A stretch of 56,811 nucleotides of DNA, taken from positions 1-56,811 of the forward strand of contig JAKSQV010000007.1 of the NCBI GenBank assembly GCA_024403935.1, in the 5' to 3' direction. The notes under the pieces are model-generated. The model made no database searches, was not told where the DNA came from, and worked only from the letters and a program-made list of their open reading frames with translations. The translations under genes and the position numbers were made by a program. This DNA comes from Ruminococcus sp. (GTDB lineage Bacteria; Bacillota; Clostridia; Oscillospirales; Ruminococcaceae). Of this stretch, positions 26,770 through 35,272 are shown piece by piece; positions within the stretch are counted from its first letter, which is position 1, and every line of letters starts with the position of its first letter.

Positions 26770-27825
26770 ATGGAAAACCTCAATCAACCCACCACTGGTC
26801 AGACAAACGTTCAGCCACAGTATTCTCCGCCTCCGCCGCAGGCGCTCTCCCGTGGGACAGGGAAGCCCAGAACTCTCAGAGGCAGGCTCGAATACATGGG
26901 GTGCGGCCTGCTGATATATATGTTTATCGTGTTAGGCATCCAAATGACTGACATGATATTCCACATCGTGTACTTCTTTGTTCTATCGTATTCAGGCAAA
27001 GCAGATTATGATGAGCTTTTTGCCGAATACCAGGTAACGGTTTACGAGAACGCAGTTCCCATGATAGTGGGAGTTATCATCGGCATCGCTGCAATGATAC
27101 TGTATTTCATCAAGGCTATGCCTGTTAAGCAGGTTTTTGAGCGGCACAAGAAAATGACGTTCCCGAAGCTGATTATGCTGATAAGTGTATTGATGGGATG
27201 TCAGCTCATATTTCTGTTCCTGGATGAAGGCGTTGAAAAGCTGCTCAATCTGGTCGGTCTGTCACTTCAGACAGCAATAGAGTCCTCGCAGGCGGGAAGC
27301 AAGACTGTTTCAATGTTCCTGTACGCAGGATTTATCGGACCTATCGCAGAAGAAATAATATACCGCGGTTTCGTTATGCACACCTTTGAAAAGGCTGACT
27401 GCGGAAAGGTCTGCTCGATACTTGTATCCGCTCTGCTTTTCGGCGTAATGCACGCAAATCCCACACAGTCGGTCTTTGCACTGTACGTCGGACTGGTATT
27501 CGCTTACACTGCGATGGAATACGGCATTATCTGGTCCATTGCCCTTCACATCATCAACAACTTCCTGTTCGGCGATGTATTGACATTTATTATAAACAAG
27601 CTGCCTGAAACCGCAGGAAACATACTGGGCTACACTGTATTCATCATCACCTTCATTGCAGGACTCATCGTACTCATCGCAAAGAGAAAGTTCATAATCT
27701 CATTTATCCGTGAGAACAGGACTCCCGAAAAGACATACGGCACGATATTCACCTGCATATCCATTCTTATATTTATCTTCTTCAATCTGGTAATGGCTGT
27801 TCTTCAGGTCAGACCATTGAAGTAA
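26770..27825 (+). CDS. CPBP family intramembrane glutamic protease
   Basis: The 351-residue polytopic protein begins with a proline-rich cytoplasmic stretch (QYSPPPPQ), then about eight transmembrane helices. It carries the three CPBP motifs: EEIIYRGF (catalytic glutamates and Arg), FGVMHAN and HIINNFLFG (His/Asn). CPBP proteases act on membrane peptides and are often linked to bacteriocin maturation or immunity. The ATG at 26770 has AAAGG 9 bases upstream; the ATG at 26761 touches the ribosome site. Substrate unknown. The next gene is spoVAD, after a hairpin. Confidence 0.9.
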   Translation: MENLNQPTTGQTNVQPQYSPPPPQALSRGTGKPRTLRGRLEYMGCGLLIYMFIVLGIQMTDMIFHIVYFFVLSYSGKADYDELFAEYQVTVYENAVPMIVGVIIGIAAMILYFIKAMPVKQVFERHKKMTFPKLIMLISVLMGCQLIFLFLDEGVEKLLNLVGLSLQTAIESSQAGSKTVSMFLYAGFIGPIAEEIIYRGFVMHTFEKADCGKVCSILVSALLFGVMHANPTQSVFALYVGLVFAYTAMEYGIIWSIALHIINNFLFGDVLTFIINKLPETAGNILGYTVFIITFIAGLIVLIAKRKFIISFIRENRTPEKTYGTIFTCISILIFIFFNLVMAVLQVRPLK

Positions 27826-27842
27826 CATTACGCGCATAATCG

Positions 27843-27876
27843 CCTCCGTTCGGGAAACAATATCCCCGAACGGAGG
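27843..27876 (+). terminator. Hairpin between CPBP gene and spoVAD that contains the spoVAD ribosome site
   Basis: A perfect 12-bp stem (27843-27854 with 27865-27876, loop of 10) lies 17 bases after the CPBP stop. The right arm ends in GGAGG, the ribosome site of spoVAD, and the left arm holds the matching CCTCC. TATTTTT follows, so it can act as a weak terminator and also hide the ribosome site. Confidence 0.7.
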
Positions 27877-27883
27877 TATTTTT

Positions 27884-28897
27884 ATGGCTGAATATCTTTC
27901 AAGAGGAGTGTTCAGGCTCGGCACTCCCGTGCGTATCGAGAGCCACGCCGCTGTTGTCGGAGACATGGAGGGACGCGGTCCCCTCGGAAAGTGCTTCGAC
28001 GAGATAATCAACGACAGCCACTTCGGGTGCAGTACATGGGAACAGGCGGAAAGCCGCTTCCAGCGCGAAGCCGTCAGCCTTGCCGTGAAAAAGGCGGGGC
28101 TCGTCAAAGAGGACATTGATTCCGTCTGCTCGGGCGACCTTATCAACCAGTGTACAGGCTCCTCATACGGGCTTCGTGAGCTGGAGATACCCTTTCTCGG
28201 CATTTACGGTGCCTGCTCGACAATGGCGGAGGGTATGCTCATATCCTCTGTGCTCGTGGAGAGCGGTGTTTCGCACCGTGCCGCCGCTGTGACCTCGTCT
28301 CATTTTTCCACGGCTGAACGCCAGTTCCGTGCGCCGCTCTCATACGGCGGTCAGAGGACTCCGACCTCGCAGTGGACCTGTACCGCTTCAGGAGCGGTGA
28401 TACTCTCACGCGACAAGGGCAGCGCGGCTGTCGTGGGAGGCTGTATCGGGCGGATAGCAGATATGGGCATAAGCGACATCACCAATATGGGAAGCGCAAT
28501 GGCTCCTGCCGCCGCTGCAACGATAATGCGCTATCTTAATGCCACAGGCACCGCTCCCGAGGACTATGACTACATCGTCACGGGCGACCTCGGAACTGTC
28601 GGGAGCAGACTCGTCAGGGAGTTTATGCAGAAGCAGGGCATCGACATCACCAAGCAGCACCGCGACTGCGGTGAGCTTATCTTCAGCAGCACGCAGGACA
28701 CCCACTGCGGCGGCTCGGGCTGCGGATGCAGCGCAAGTGTGCTTTGCGGACTGTTCCTTCCGATGCTTGAGGAGGGCAGGATAAACAATATGCTGTTTGC
28801 CGCAACAGGCGCACTTATGTCAACGATGTCCGTGCAGCAGGGCGAAAGCATACCTGCTGTATCACATCTCGTACACCTTCGCAGAATAAAGGAGTAA
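27884..28897 (+). CDS. spoVAD: Stage V sporulation protein AD
   Basis: SpoVAD is a thiolase-fold protein of the spore inner membrane that binds dipicolinic acid and is needed for its uptake into the forespore and release at germination. The 337-residue sequence matches the family throughout: AAVVGDMEGRGPLGKCFDEI, STWEQAESRFQREAV, SGDLINQC, YGACSTMAEG, HFSTAERQFRAPLSYGGQR, GDLGTVGSRL and THCGGSGCGCSA. The ATG has GGAGG 7 bases upstream inside a hairpin. spoVAE follows after 2 bases, but spoVAC, normally directly upstream, is absent here. Confidence 0.97.
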   Translation: MAEYLSRGVFRLGTPVRIESHAAVVGDMEGRGPLGKCFDEIINDSHFGCSTWEQAESRFQREAVSLAVKKAGLVKEDIDSVCSGDLINQCTGSSYGLRELEIPFLGIYGACSTMAEGMLISSVLVESGVSHRAAAVTSSHFSTAERQFRAPLSYGGQRTPTSQWTCTASGAVILSRDKGSAAVVGGCIGRIADMGISDITNMGSAMAPAAAATIMRYLNATGTAPEDYDYIVTGDLGTVGSRLVREFMQKQGIDITKQHRDCGELIFSSTQDTHCGGSGCGCSASVLCGLFLPMLEEGRINNMLFAATGALMSTMSVQQGESIPAVSHLVHLRRIKE

Positions 28898-28899
28898 CC

Positions 28900-29259
28900 A
28901 TGAACGAAATAATCAGGGCATTTCTTGTCGGCGGCGCGATATGCGCTGTCGGACAGCTTCTCATTGATTTCACCAAGCTCACGCCTGCACGCATCCTCAC
29001 AGGCTATGTTGTGGCAGGAGTAGCCCTGTCGGCACTCGGGCTTTACGGGCCGCTTGCCGACTTCGCAGGCGCAGGAGCGTCCGTTCCGCTGACAGGCTTC
29101 GGTCACGCGCTCGTTGAGGGCATGAAAAAAGCCGTCGGTTCTGACGGCTTTCAGGGAGTGTTCACAGGTGCGCTGACTGCCGCATCAGGCGGCATTGCCG
29201 CAGCATTGCTCGCAGGTCTTTCAGCATCGCTCATATTCCGCCAGCGCGGCAGAGTATGA
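28900..29259 (+). CDS. spoVAE: Stage V sporulation protein AE
   Basis: The 119-residue membrane protein begins MNEIIRAFLVGGAICAVGQLLID, then KLTPARILTGYVVAGVALSALGLYGPL and GVFTGALTAASGGIAAALLAGL, the SpoVAEb pattern with about four helices. It is part of the SpoVA channel for calcium dipicolinate. Its start is 2 bases past the spoVAD stop, so the pair is co-translated. The stop lies at the base of a hairpin shared with the convergent gene. Confidence 0.95.
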   Translation: MNEIIRAFLVGGAICAVGQLLIDFTKLTPARILTGYVVAGVALSALGLYGPLADFAGAGASVPLTGFGHALVEGMKKAVGSDGFQGVFTGALTAASGGIAAALLAGLSASLIFRQRGRV

Positions 29260-29295
29260 AAAAACAGCCGCCGGGGAAGCTTCCTCAGCGGCTGT
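29258..29295 (-). terminator. Terminator of the YidC-fusion gene
   Basis: A stem ACAGCCGC/GCGGCTGT (29264-29271 with 29288-29295), with further inner pairing around an AAGCTT centre, is followed on the minus strand by six T. It overlaps the spoVAE stop codon. Confidence 0.8.
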
Positions 29296-29302
29296 TCTGA
29301 TA

Positions 29303-31345
29303 TTACTTTCCTGTGAGCCTCTTGATGATATAACGTCCGCTGAGCTTGCAGCTCTTGCCGATGTTATATACGTGCTCCTCAAAGGTTTTCTGTATCGACT
29401 CGGCATATTCGCCGCGTCTTGCAAGCATATCTGCTATTGCATCGTTTGTCTTTTCAAGCTCGTCAGGCTTGACCACAGCACCTATCTCCGTTCTGAGCTT
29501 TGCATTCATAGGCTCCGTTCCGAGCTTGTCGTACTCGTTGTTCATGACCTTCATCGGAGTGTCTATGAACAGTACGGGCCGCTTCGTAACGAATGCGAAC
29601 TCCCAGCATATATCGCTCCAGTCGGTGATGAGGACATCAGCCTCCATAACAGGATTGTTCGACGAGAAATCTGTCTGTACGGTGATGTTGGCATTTCCGC
29701 TGAACTTCTCCTTCAGCAGCTCGAACTTCTCGGGCTCGTGACGCACCTGCTGAGGATGCGGACGGAGGATTATCTCGTAGTTCGTCTTGCCGAGCTCTGC
29801 AAGGAGGTCGTCTATGCACAGGTCTATGATATTGTCAGCCTGCCATGACGGAGCTATCAGTATCTTCGGTACTTCATTCGGAGTATGCTCTGTGCTGTTG
29901 TAGGTCTCGAGCATATCGTCTATGAGCGGATAGCCTGTCTCAACGAGACGCTTCTTCGGAGTCTTGTACACGTCCTCAGAGGCGCGTATCTCATTGAACT
30001 GGTCGATTCCGGGAACAAGTATCGTATCGAACCAGTCGAGCGCACCCTTTCTGTAAAGGATTATGCTTCCGATTCCGTGGCTTGCGAATACGTACTCAAC
30101 ATCCTTCTTGACGCGCGAACGCTTGATGTGGTATTTTTCAAGGTCGGGCATAGTCATTACGACCATGTCGCACTCAAGCTTCATGAACAGAGGCACGAGC
30201 CTTCTGTCAGAGCCGATATAGTAGGAGTGTATCTGCGGACGGGGATCGCTGAATATCTTATCCTCCGGATCGCTCGTTACATAGTGTATGTCGATATCGG
30301 AGTTCTCGCAGATATAATCTATCGTGCCCTTGAAGTATTTGTAGAAGCCGTTTGATTCGGAGTAGAACATGAGCTTCATGTCCTTTGCCTCAAAAAACTT
30401 CTTGTAGTCTTCCTTTTCGCGTGCGTTGTACTTCTTGTGGATCTTTTCCTTCTCTATGCGCTGTTCGTTCATCTTCTTGAGGTACTCATAGTCGATGTAC
30501 TTCTTCGGCGGCATACAGATGTTGTACAGGTACATGAACGGGATAGCGAACAGGTTGCCGAATATCCAGTACAGACCAACGCCGGCAGGCACAAGGAATG
30601 CAAAATAGGTCGAGAACGCTATCATAAACAGCGTTGTGAGTATCTTGTTGAGGCTGCCCTGTGATACCTGAAGCACGTTTATGCGGTTCTGTATCACGCA
30701 CATCAGCCATGCGCTCAGTCCTGAGATCAGCGGTATCAGAAGCAGGATGTAGTCGTGCTTGAGCGAGGGAGTCTTGCTCAGGTCGATGCCGAGGAACATC
30801 ATATTGAGTTCCTTTACCTCCTCGGCTGGTGCAAGGAGCATGTCGGGCAGAGCGTGTCCTTCGGGGATAAGAGCCGACTTGATAAGGCTTACGATCTCAA
30901 GCTGGTAGGAATTCTCCGCAAGCTTCGATGAAGCTGCAAATTCCGACAGCCAGTCCTTGAACTGTCCTATCACTCCTGCGTCAAACTGGAGTATGAACGT
31001 CAGCGGATGATACATTACATATACGAGCCCGAGTACGAGCGGTATCTGTATCAGCAGCGGAACAGAGCTCAGCAGCGGATGGTAGTGGTACCGCTTGTAG
31101 AGCTTGAGCTGCTCCTCGCCGAGCTTGTCCTTGTCGTCAATATATTTTATCTTGAGAGCATTCTCCTCGGGCATGAGGCGGACCATGTTTATCGAGTTCT
31201 TCTGTGTCACCATATTCAGCGGGAACAGCAGCACCTTCGTCAGAAGTGTGAAGATGATGATGCTGAGTCCGTAGTTGCCGACTATGTTGAATATGAAGGT
31301 CATAGCCTTGCCGAGGATCTCACCTAAAAAGCTTATTACGATCAT
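29303..31345 (-). CDS. YidC-type membrane insertase fused to a CDP-glycerol glycerophosphotransferase-like domain
   Basis: Residues 1-280 read as a YidC/Oxa1 core: NYGLSIIIFTLLTKVLLFPL, a cytoplasmic hairpin ending in KLYKRYHYHPLLSSVPLLIQ, and further helices to about 275. The groove Arg of insertases is Lys37 here. A basic linker (281-320) leads to a domain (322-680) like TagB/TagF glycerophosphotransferases: IAPSW, LRPHPQQ (around 528) and ITDWSDICWEFAF (around 575). Those enzymes build teichoic-acid-like polymers on lipid carriers at the inner membrane face. A small membrane protein gene lies 15 bases upstream in the same operon. Each half is recognisable; what the fusion does is unknown to me. 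There is no lipoprotein signal as in ordinary Gram-positive YidC. Confidence 0.85.
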   Translation of the reverse strand: MIVISFLGEILGKAMTFIFNIVGNYGLSIIIFTLLTKVLLFPLNMVTQKNSINMVRLMPEENALKIKYIDDKDKLGEEQLKLYKRYHYHPLLSSVPLLIQIPLVLGLVYVMYHPLTFILQFDAGVIGQFKDWLSEFAASSKLAENSYQLEIVSLIKSALIPEGHALPDMLLAPAEEVKELNMMFLGIDLSKTPSLKHDYILLLIPLISGLSAWLMCVIQNRINVLQVSQGSLNKILTTLFMIAFSTYFAFLVPAGVGLYWIFGNLFAIPFMYLYNICMPPKKYIDYEYLKKMNEQRIEKEKIHKKYNAREKEDYKKFFEAKDMKLMFYSESNGFYKYFKGTIDYICENSDIDIHYVTSDPEDKIFSDPRPQIHSYYIGSDRRLVPLFMKLECDMVVMTMPDLEKYHIKRSRVKKDVEYVFASHGIGSIILYRKGALDWFDTILVPGIDQFNEIRASEDVYKTPKKRLVETGYPLIDDMLETYNSTEHTPNEVPKILIAPSWQADNIIDLCIDDLLAELGKTNYEIILRPHPQQVRHEPEKFELLKEKFSGNANITVQTDFSSNNPVMEADVLITDWSDICWEFAFVTKRPVLFIDTPMKVMNNEYDKLGTEPMNAKLRTEIGAVVKPDELEKTNDAIADMLARRGEYAESIQKTFEEHVYNIGKSCKLSGRYIIKRLTGK

Positions 31346-31360
31346 CAGTGCGCTCCCGTA

Positions 31361-31636
31361 TTATTCGTCGTCCTCGTCATCGTCATCGAGAAGGTCGTCT
31401 GCTGTGATAACGTCCTTGCCGTCATCCGCGCCCTTCATCTCTGCTGCGGGAGTATCGTCGCCGGGCTTTTTCTTCTTGAGAGCATTCTTCATCTTTCTCC
31501 AGTAGATACCGAGAACTGTTCCGACTGTGATAACAACACCTGCAACTATCTGAATGATAAGCGTTGTTGAGCTCGGATCGAGGTATGCAAGCTTTGATGC
31601 CGCATAAACTGCGGAAAGAGCAATAATATTTTCCAT
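31361..31636 (-). CDS. Small membrane protein with acidic tail, partner of the YidC fusion
   Basis: The 91-residue protein has a short outer or luminal N-terminus (MENIIALSAVYAASKLAYLD), one transmembrane helix (about 24-45), a basic stretch (KMKNALKKKKPGD) and a strongly acidic end, DDLLDDDDEDDE. The start at 31636 has AAGGAG 7 bases upstream. It is the first gene after a full-consensus promoter and precedes the YidC fusion by 15 bases, so the two are made together. I do not recognise the family. An adaptor holding the fusion or a charged substrate at the membrane is one possibility. Confidence 0.8.
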   Translation of the reverse strand: MENIIALSAVYAASKLAYLDPSSTTLIIQIVAGVVITVGTVLGIYWRKMKNALKKKKPGDDTPAAEMKGADDGKDVITADDLLDDDDEDDE

Positions 31637-31686
31637 GGTTTCTCCTTCTTGTCTTTTATGTATTCCGTCAAAAACTGACAAACTTT

Positions 31687-31715
31687 ATTATACCACTTCT
31701 ACATAATTATGTCAA
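31687..31715 (-). promoter_or_regulatory. Full-consensus promoter of the small-protein/YidC-fusion operon
   Basis: Minus strand TTGACA (31710-31715), 17 bp, TATAAT (31687-31692). It points to strong constitutive transcription of the two-gene operon. Confidence 0.9.
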
Positions 31716-31826
31716 TCTGAAATTTACCCGAAATATGCACTCTGCCGCTCCCGATTCTGTGGATTCCGCGCATCATCCGCAGATGCCGCCGTGAAGCCCG
31801 CTGAGTCAGCCTGCTTTTTCTCATGC

Positions 31827-31855
31827 TTGCATTATTTGCAAAAGTATGGTAGAAT
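31827..31855 (+). promoter_or_regulatory. Promoter of the CNNM/CBS gene
   Basis: TTGCAT (31827-31832) and TAGAAT (31850-31855) have a 17-bp spacer. Confidence 0.6.
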
Positions 31856-31886
31856 ATTCGTATCTTGCATAACGGAAAGGATGAAT

Positions 31887-33134
31887 ATGGAAAAAAACGA
31901 TATATGGAAAATTGTCCTTGTGCTTGCGATGATGGTGTTCTCCGCACTGTTTTCGGGCACGGAGACAGCCTATTCAAGCGTGAACAAGCTGAGGCTCAAA
32001 AACTATGAGTCGCAGGGAAATAAAAAAGCCGCAAAGGCTCTGAAGCTCGCCAACCGCTTTGACGAGGTGCTGACCGCTGTTCTCATCGGCAACAACATCG
32101 TCAACATCGCCTCCTCGTCAGTGAGCACGCTTCTCTTTGTCAGCATCTTCGGAAGCAAGGGCGCAGGCATATCCACTGCGGTCATTACCGTGCTGGTGCT
32201 GGTATTCTGCGAGGTGCTGCCGAAATCCTACGCCAAGAAGAACGCTGAGAAGATCGCTCTCGCGCTTGCTTCGCCGCTGTGGGTGCTGGTCATGATACTG
32301 AAGCCGTGCGTATGGGTACTGAACAGGCTTTCGTCGCTGTTCTCCAAGGGCAGTGAGGCTCCGACCGTCACCGAGGACGAGCTGAAATACATGATCGACG
32401 AGATCGAGGAGGAAGGTGTCATCGAGGAACAGGAGAGCGAGCTTGTAAAGAGCGCACTCGAATTTGACGAGACATCGGTCGAGGAAATACTTATCCCGCG
32501 TGTGAAAATGATAGGCGTGGATGTGAACTCCTCCATTGACGAGATAAAAGAGACCTTCACACGCGAAATGTATTCGCGTCTGCCTGTTTATGAAAAAAGC
32601 CTTGACGACATTATCGGCATCATCACAAACAAGGCGTTCTTCAAAATGCTCATCGAAGGCGGAAATGATATACGGAGCATCATTCAGGAGGTGCCCCATA
32701 TCGCCGATACAAAGCTTATCAGCGATGCAATGCGCTCAATGCAGCGTTCAAAGGTGCATCTTGCCATAGTCACCGACCAGTACGGCGGCACAAAGGGCAT
32801 GATAACCCTTGAGGACATCATTGAGGAGCTTGTCGGCGAGATATACGATGAGGACGACGAGATAGTCACCAGCATCATAAGGCTTGACGAAGGAACATAC
32901 GAGTGTTCAGGCGATGTAACCATTGATGAGCTGCTCGAAACGCTCGGACTTGACGAGGATATGATAACCACCGGATACTCAACTGTCGGCGGCTGGATGC
33001 CGGAGATTCTCGAACACATCCCCGAGGCAGGCGAAAGCACCGAAAGCGGCATTTTCAGGCTCACGGCGGCAGAGGTCAGTGAGCAGAACGTCGAAAAGGT
33101 CGTTATCGGCATTCTGCCGACTGACGGCAAATGA
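31887..33134 (+). CDS. CNNM/CBS-domain membrane protein (CorC/HlyC family, possible magnesium transporter)
   Basis: The 415-residue protein has a CNNM membrane domain (about 1-150, with SALFSGTETAYSSVNKLRLKN and LTAVLIGNNIVNIASSS). A CBS pair follows (about 200-320, from VEEILIPRVKMIGVDV) and a CorC_HlyC C-terminal domain (about 335-410). Relatives such as YhdP/MpfA or CorC handle magnesium efflux. The acidic link (DEIEEEGVIEEQESELV) is typical. I chose ATG 31887 with AAAGG 6 bases upstream over the ATG at 31881. It is a single gene between a promoter and a terminator. The label hemolysin seen for this family is historical. Confidence 0.9.
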   Translation: MEKNDIWKIVLVLAMMVFSALFSGTETAYSSVNKLRLKNYESQGNKKAAKALKLANRFDEVLTAVLIGNNIVNIASSSVSTLLFVSIFGSKGAGISTAVITVLVLVFCEVLPKSYAKKNAEKIALALASPLWVLVMILKPCVWVLNRLSSLFSKGSEAPTVTEDELKYMIDEIEEEGVIEEQESELVKSALEFDETSVEEILIPRVKMIGVDVNSSIDEIKETFTREMYSRLPVYEKSLDDIIGIITNKAFFKMLIEGGNDIRSIIQEVPHIADTKLISDAMRSMQRSKVHLAIVTDQYGGTKGMITLEDIIEELVGEIYDEDDEIVTSIIRLDEGTYECSGDVTIDELLETLGLDEDMITTGYSTVGGWMPEILEHIPEAGESTESGIFRLTAAEVSEQNVEKVVIGILPTDGK

Positions 33135-33146
33135 TACGTAATACGC

Positions 33147-33174
33147 AAAAAGGGGACGCAAGTCCCCTTTTTTT
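33147..33174 (+). terminator. Bidirectional terminator between convergent genes
   Basis: GGGGAC/GTCCCC (33152-33157 with 33162-33167) closed by a GCAA tetraloop and flanked by five A on the left and seven T on the right, so it works in both directions. It overlaps the last codon of the convergent CPBP gene. Confidence 0.9.
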
Positions 33175-34126
33175 ATTTCTCCGTATCGGATGCCTTTTTC
33201 AGTTTCAGCCACAGCACGGCTATGCCTGCCGCAAGTACCGCTGTCGTGAATACGCTGCCCTCTATGCCGAACTCTCCGCCCGTCAGGAGCTTTGCCGAAA
33301 TATTCGGTGTTGTGCGGAACACGGACTCCGTAGTGTCCGAGCCGCTGACGCTTATTCCGTAGAAGCTGCCGTGCATGAAATTCCACACGGAATGTATCGC
33401 ACACGCTCCCCATATATCGTCATACAGTATCATATAAAGCGAAGCAAACACGCCGAACATCGCTATATTTACAAAAGCAAGAACTCCGAAGCCGGGATTG
33501 AGGATATGTGCAAGACTGAATGCGACTGCGCTCACACCTATTGCAACAAACGGGTGATGCCGTCCTCCGAGCGTGTTCATCAGGAAGCCGCGGAATATGA
33601 ATTCCTCGCTCATTCCCTGTATCCCGAAGCCGAGCAGTATCAGCAGTATCGTCACATAATCCGCGCCCTTGCAGAACGAGATGTTGTTCACGCGGAAAAG
33701 CACTGTGACAAGCGCCACTGAGGACAGAAGAAGTCCCACAAGTATGCCGCGGAGATAGTGCCTGCCTGCCTTACGCTTTACAACGCCCATCGAGCGTATC
33801 GGTCTTGCCTCGAAAAAGCGGCAGTATATCACGGAGATTATTGTTCCGAACACTGTGGAGAACAGCATTGCAAGGTAAATGCTGCTGTCTGCTGTCACTG
33901 ATGAGGAGATGTCCCGTATCGCGCTGAACGTTATCGGAGCTCCCGAATTCCTGAACTCTGTCACCTGTGCGGTTATTTCGTCCTTGGTCATTATCCACGG
34001 TATCACCGATTCGGCAGCAAGTATCAGTGCCATTACTATCAGGAACGAGAATATATTCACTATCAGACTTTCGGAAACAGACGACTTTTCCGATTCTCTG
34101 AACATTTTCGGCTTCATTTTGATCAT
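33173..34126 (-). CDS. Second CPBP family intramembrane protease
   Basis: The 317-residue polytopic protein carries the CPBP signature: EEFIFRGFLMNTLGG, FSLAHIL and HSVWNFMHG. An N-terminal helix (about 25-45) is followed by an outer stretch and a further helix bundle. The ATG at 34126 has GGAGG 6 bases upstream; the ORF upstream to a TTG is not needed. It is divergent from the glycosyltransferase, and their promoters face each other with -35 elements 4 bp apart. It is not a close duplicate of the 26.8-kb CPBP gene: only the motifs match. Substrate unknown. Confidence 0.9.
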   Translation of the reverse strand: MIKMKPKMFRESEKSSVSESLIVNIFSFLIVMALILAAESVIPWIMTKDEITAQVTEFRNSGAPITFSAIRDISSSVTADSSIYLAMLFSTVFGTIISVIYCRFFEARPIRSMGVVKRKAGRHYLRGILVGLLLSSVALVTVLFRVNNISFCKGADYVTILLILLGFGIQGMSEEFIFRGFLMNTLGGRHHPFVAIGVSAVAFSLAHILNPGFGVLAFVNIAMFGVFASLYMILYDDIWGACAIHSVWNFMHGSFYGISVSGSDTTESVFRTTPNISAKLLTGGEFGIEGSVFTTAVLAAGIAVLWLKLKKASDTEK

Positions 34127-34155
34127 ATTATGCCTCCCTGTACGTTTGTATTTCA

Positions 34156-34184
34156 ATTCTACTCTATATGCCTGCGTTTGTCAA
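34156..34184 (-). promoter_or_regulatory. Promoter of the second CPBP protease gene
   Basis: Minus strand TTGACA (34179-34184) and TAGAAT (34156-34161) with a 17-bp spacer. Confidence 0.75.
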
Positions 34185-34188
34185 GTGC

Positions 34189-34217
34189 TTGACTTAAACG
34201 CCTCAAAGTGGTAAAAT
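34189..34217 (+). promoter_or_regulatory. Promoter of the GtrB-like glycosyltransferase gene
   Basis: TTGACT (34189-34194) and TAAAAT (34212-34217) with a 17-bp spacer. With the opposing -35 it forms the palindrome GTCAAGTGCTTGAC (34180-34193). Confidence 0.65.
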
Positions 34218-34285
34218 TATGGTGTTGCCCTTAACGGAAAAATGGGGGGCTCCCCTCCGCGAGACATCAGAAATGAGGGTTTATT

Positions 34286-35272
34286 ATGGCTGACAGATTA
34301 TATATGATAGTCCCCTGCTATAACGAGGAGGAGGTACTTCCCGAGACTGCAAAACGGCTCAGGGAGAAGTACAGCTCGCTCATGGAAAAGGGGCTCATCT
34401 CCGCAGACAGCAAAGTCGTCTTTGTCAATGACGGCTCCAAAGACGGTACATGGCGGATCATTCAGGAGCTTCACGGCTCTGATACGATGTTCTCCGGCAT
34501 CGACCTCGCACACAACAGCGGTCATCAGAACGCTGTGCTTGCAGGTCTTATGACCGTCAGGGACATCTGTGACGTGTCCATAACAATGGATGCCGACCTA
34601 CAGGACGACATAAATGCGATAGACGAAATGCTCGAAAGATACTATGAGGGCAATCAGGTCGTGTACGGCGTTCGTAGCGCACGAAAGACCGACACCTTCT
34701 TCAAACGCTTCACCGCCGAAAGCTTCTACAAGTTCATGAAGCTGATGGGTGCGGACGTGGTGTACAATCATGCCGATTTCCGCCTGATGAGCGCGCGTGT
34801 GCTCCGTGAGCTCGCAGGATACAGGGAAGTCAACCTCTTCCTGCGCGGACTTGTTCCGCTCATTGGCTTTCAGAGCTGCACCGTCAGCTACGAAAGACAT
34901 GAACGCTTTGCAGGCGAGAGCAAGTATCCGCTGAAGAAAATGCTTTCCTTTGCGGTAAACGGCATCACCTCATTCAGCACAAAGCCGCTCAAGCTCATAA
35001 CAGCTATCGGCTTCATCATGTCTGCTATCAGTGCCGCAGCGATAATATGGGCTTTTGTTGTAAAGCTGCTCGGTCATTCCGAGCTCGGCTGGTCAAGTAC
35101 AATGTGCTCTATATGGTTCATCGGCGGCATACAGATACTCGCTCTCGGCATCATCGGCGAATACATCGGCAAGATATACGCCGAGGTAAAGCAGCGTCCG
35201 CGTTTTATTGTTGCCGAATTCATCAACGACACCGGAGGTAATGACAATGCTGAAAAAGATACTGAGCAGTGA
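34286..35272 (+). CDS. GtrB-like polyprenyl-phosphate glycosyltransferase (GT2)
   Basis: The 328-residue enzyme has a GT2 catalytic domain (IVPCYNEEEVLPET, FVNDGSKDGTW, MDADLQDD as the metal-binding site, HADFRLMSARVL) and two C-terminal helices (about 235-260 and 275-298). That is the layout of GtrB and dolichol-phosphate-mannose-synthase-type enzymes, which load a sugar on undecaprenyl phosphate. The last part QRPRFIVAE is typical. The ribosome site is GAGGG 7 bases before the ATG. The next gene overlaps it by 26 bases. No flippase is nearby, so the final acceptor is unknown. Confidence 0.9.
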   Translation: MADRLYMIVPCYNEEEVLPETAKRLREKYSSLMEKGLISADSKVVFVNDGSKDGTWRIIQELHGSDTMFSGIDLAHNSGHQNAVLAGLMTVRDICDVSITMDADLQDDINAIDEMLERYYEGNQVVYGVRSARKTDTFFKRFTAESFYKFMKLMGADVVYNHADFRLMSARVLRELAGYREVNLFLRGLVPLIGFQSCTVSYERHERFAGESKYPLKKMLSFAVNGITSFSTKPLKLITAIGFIMSAISAAAIIWAFVVKLLGHSELGWSSTMCSIWFIGGIQILALGIIGEYIGKIYAEVKQRPRFIVAEFINDTGGNDNAEKDTEQ

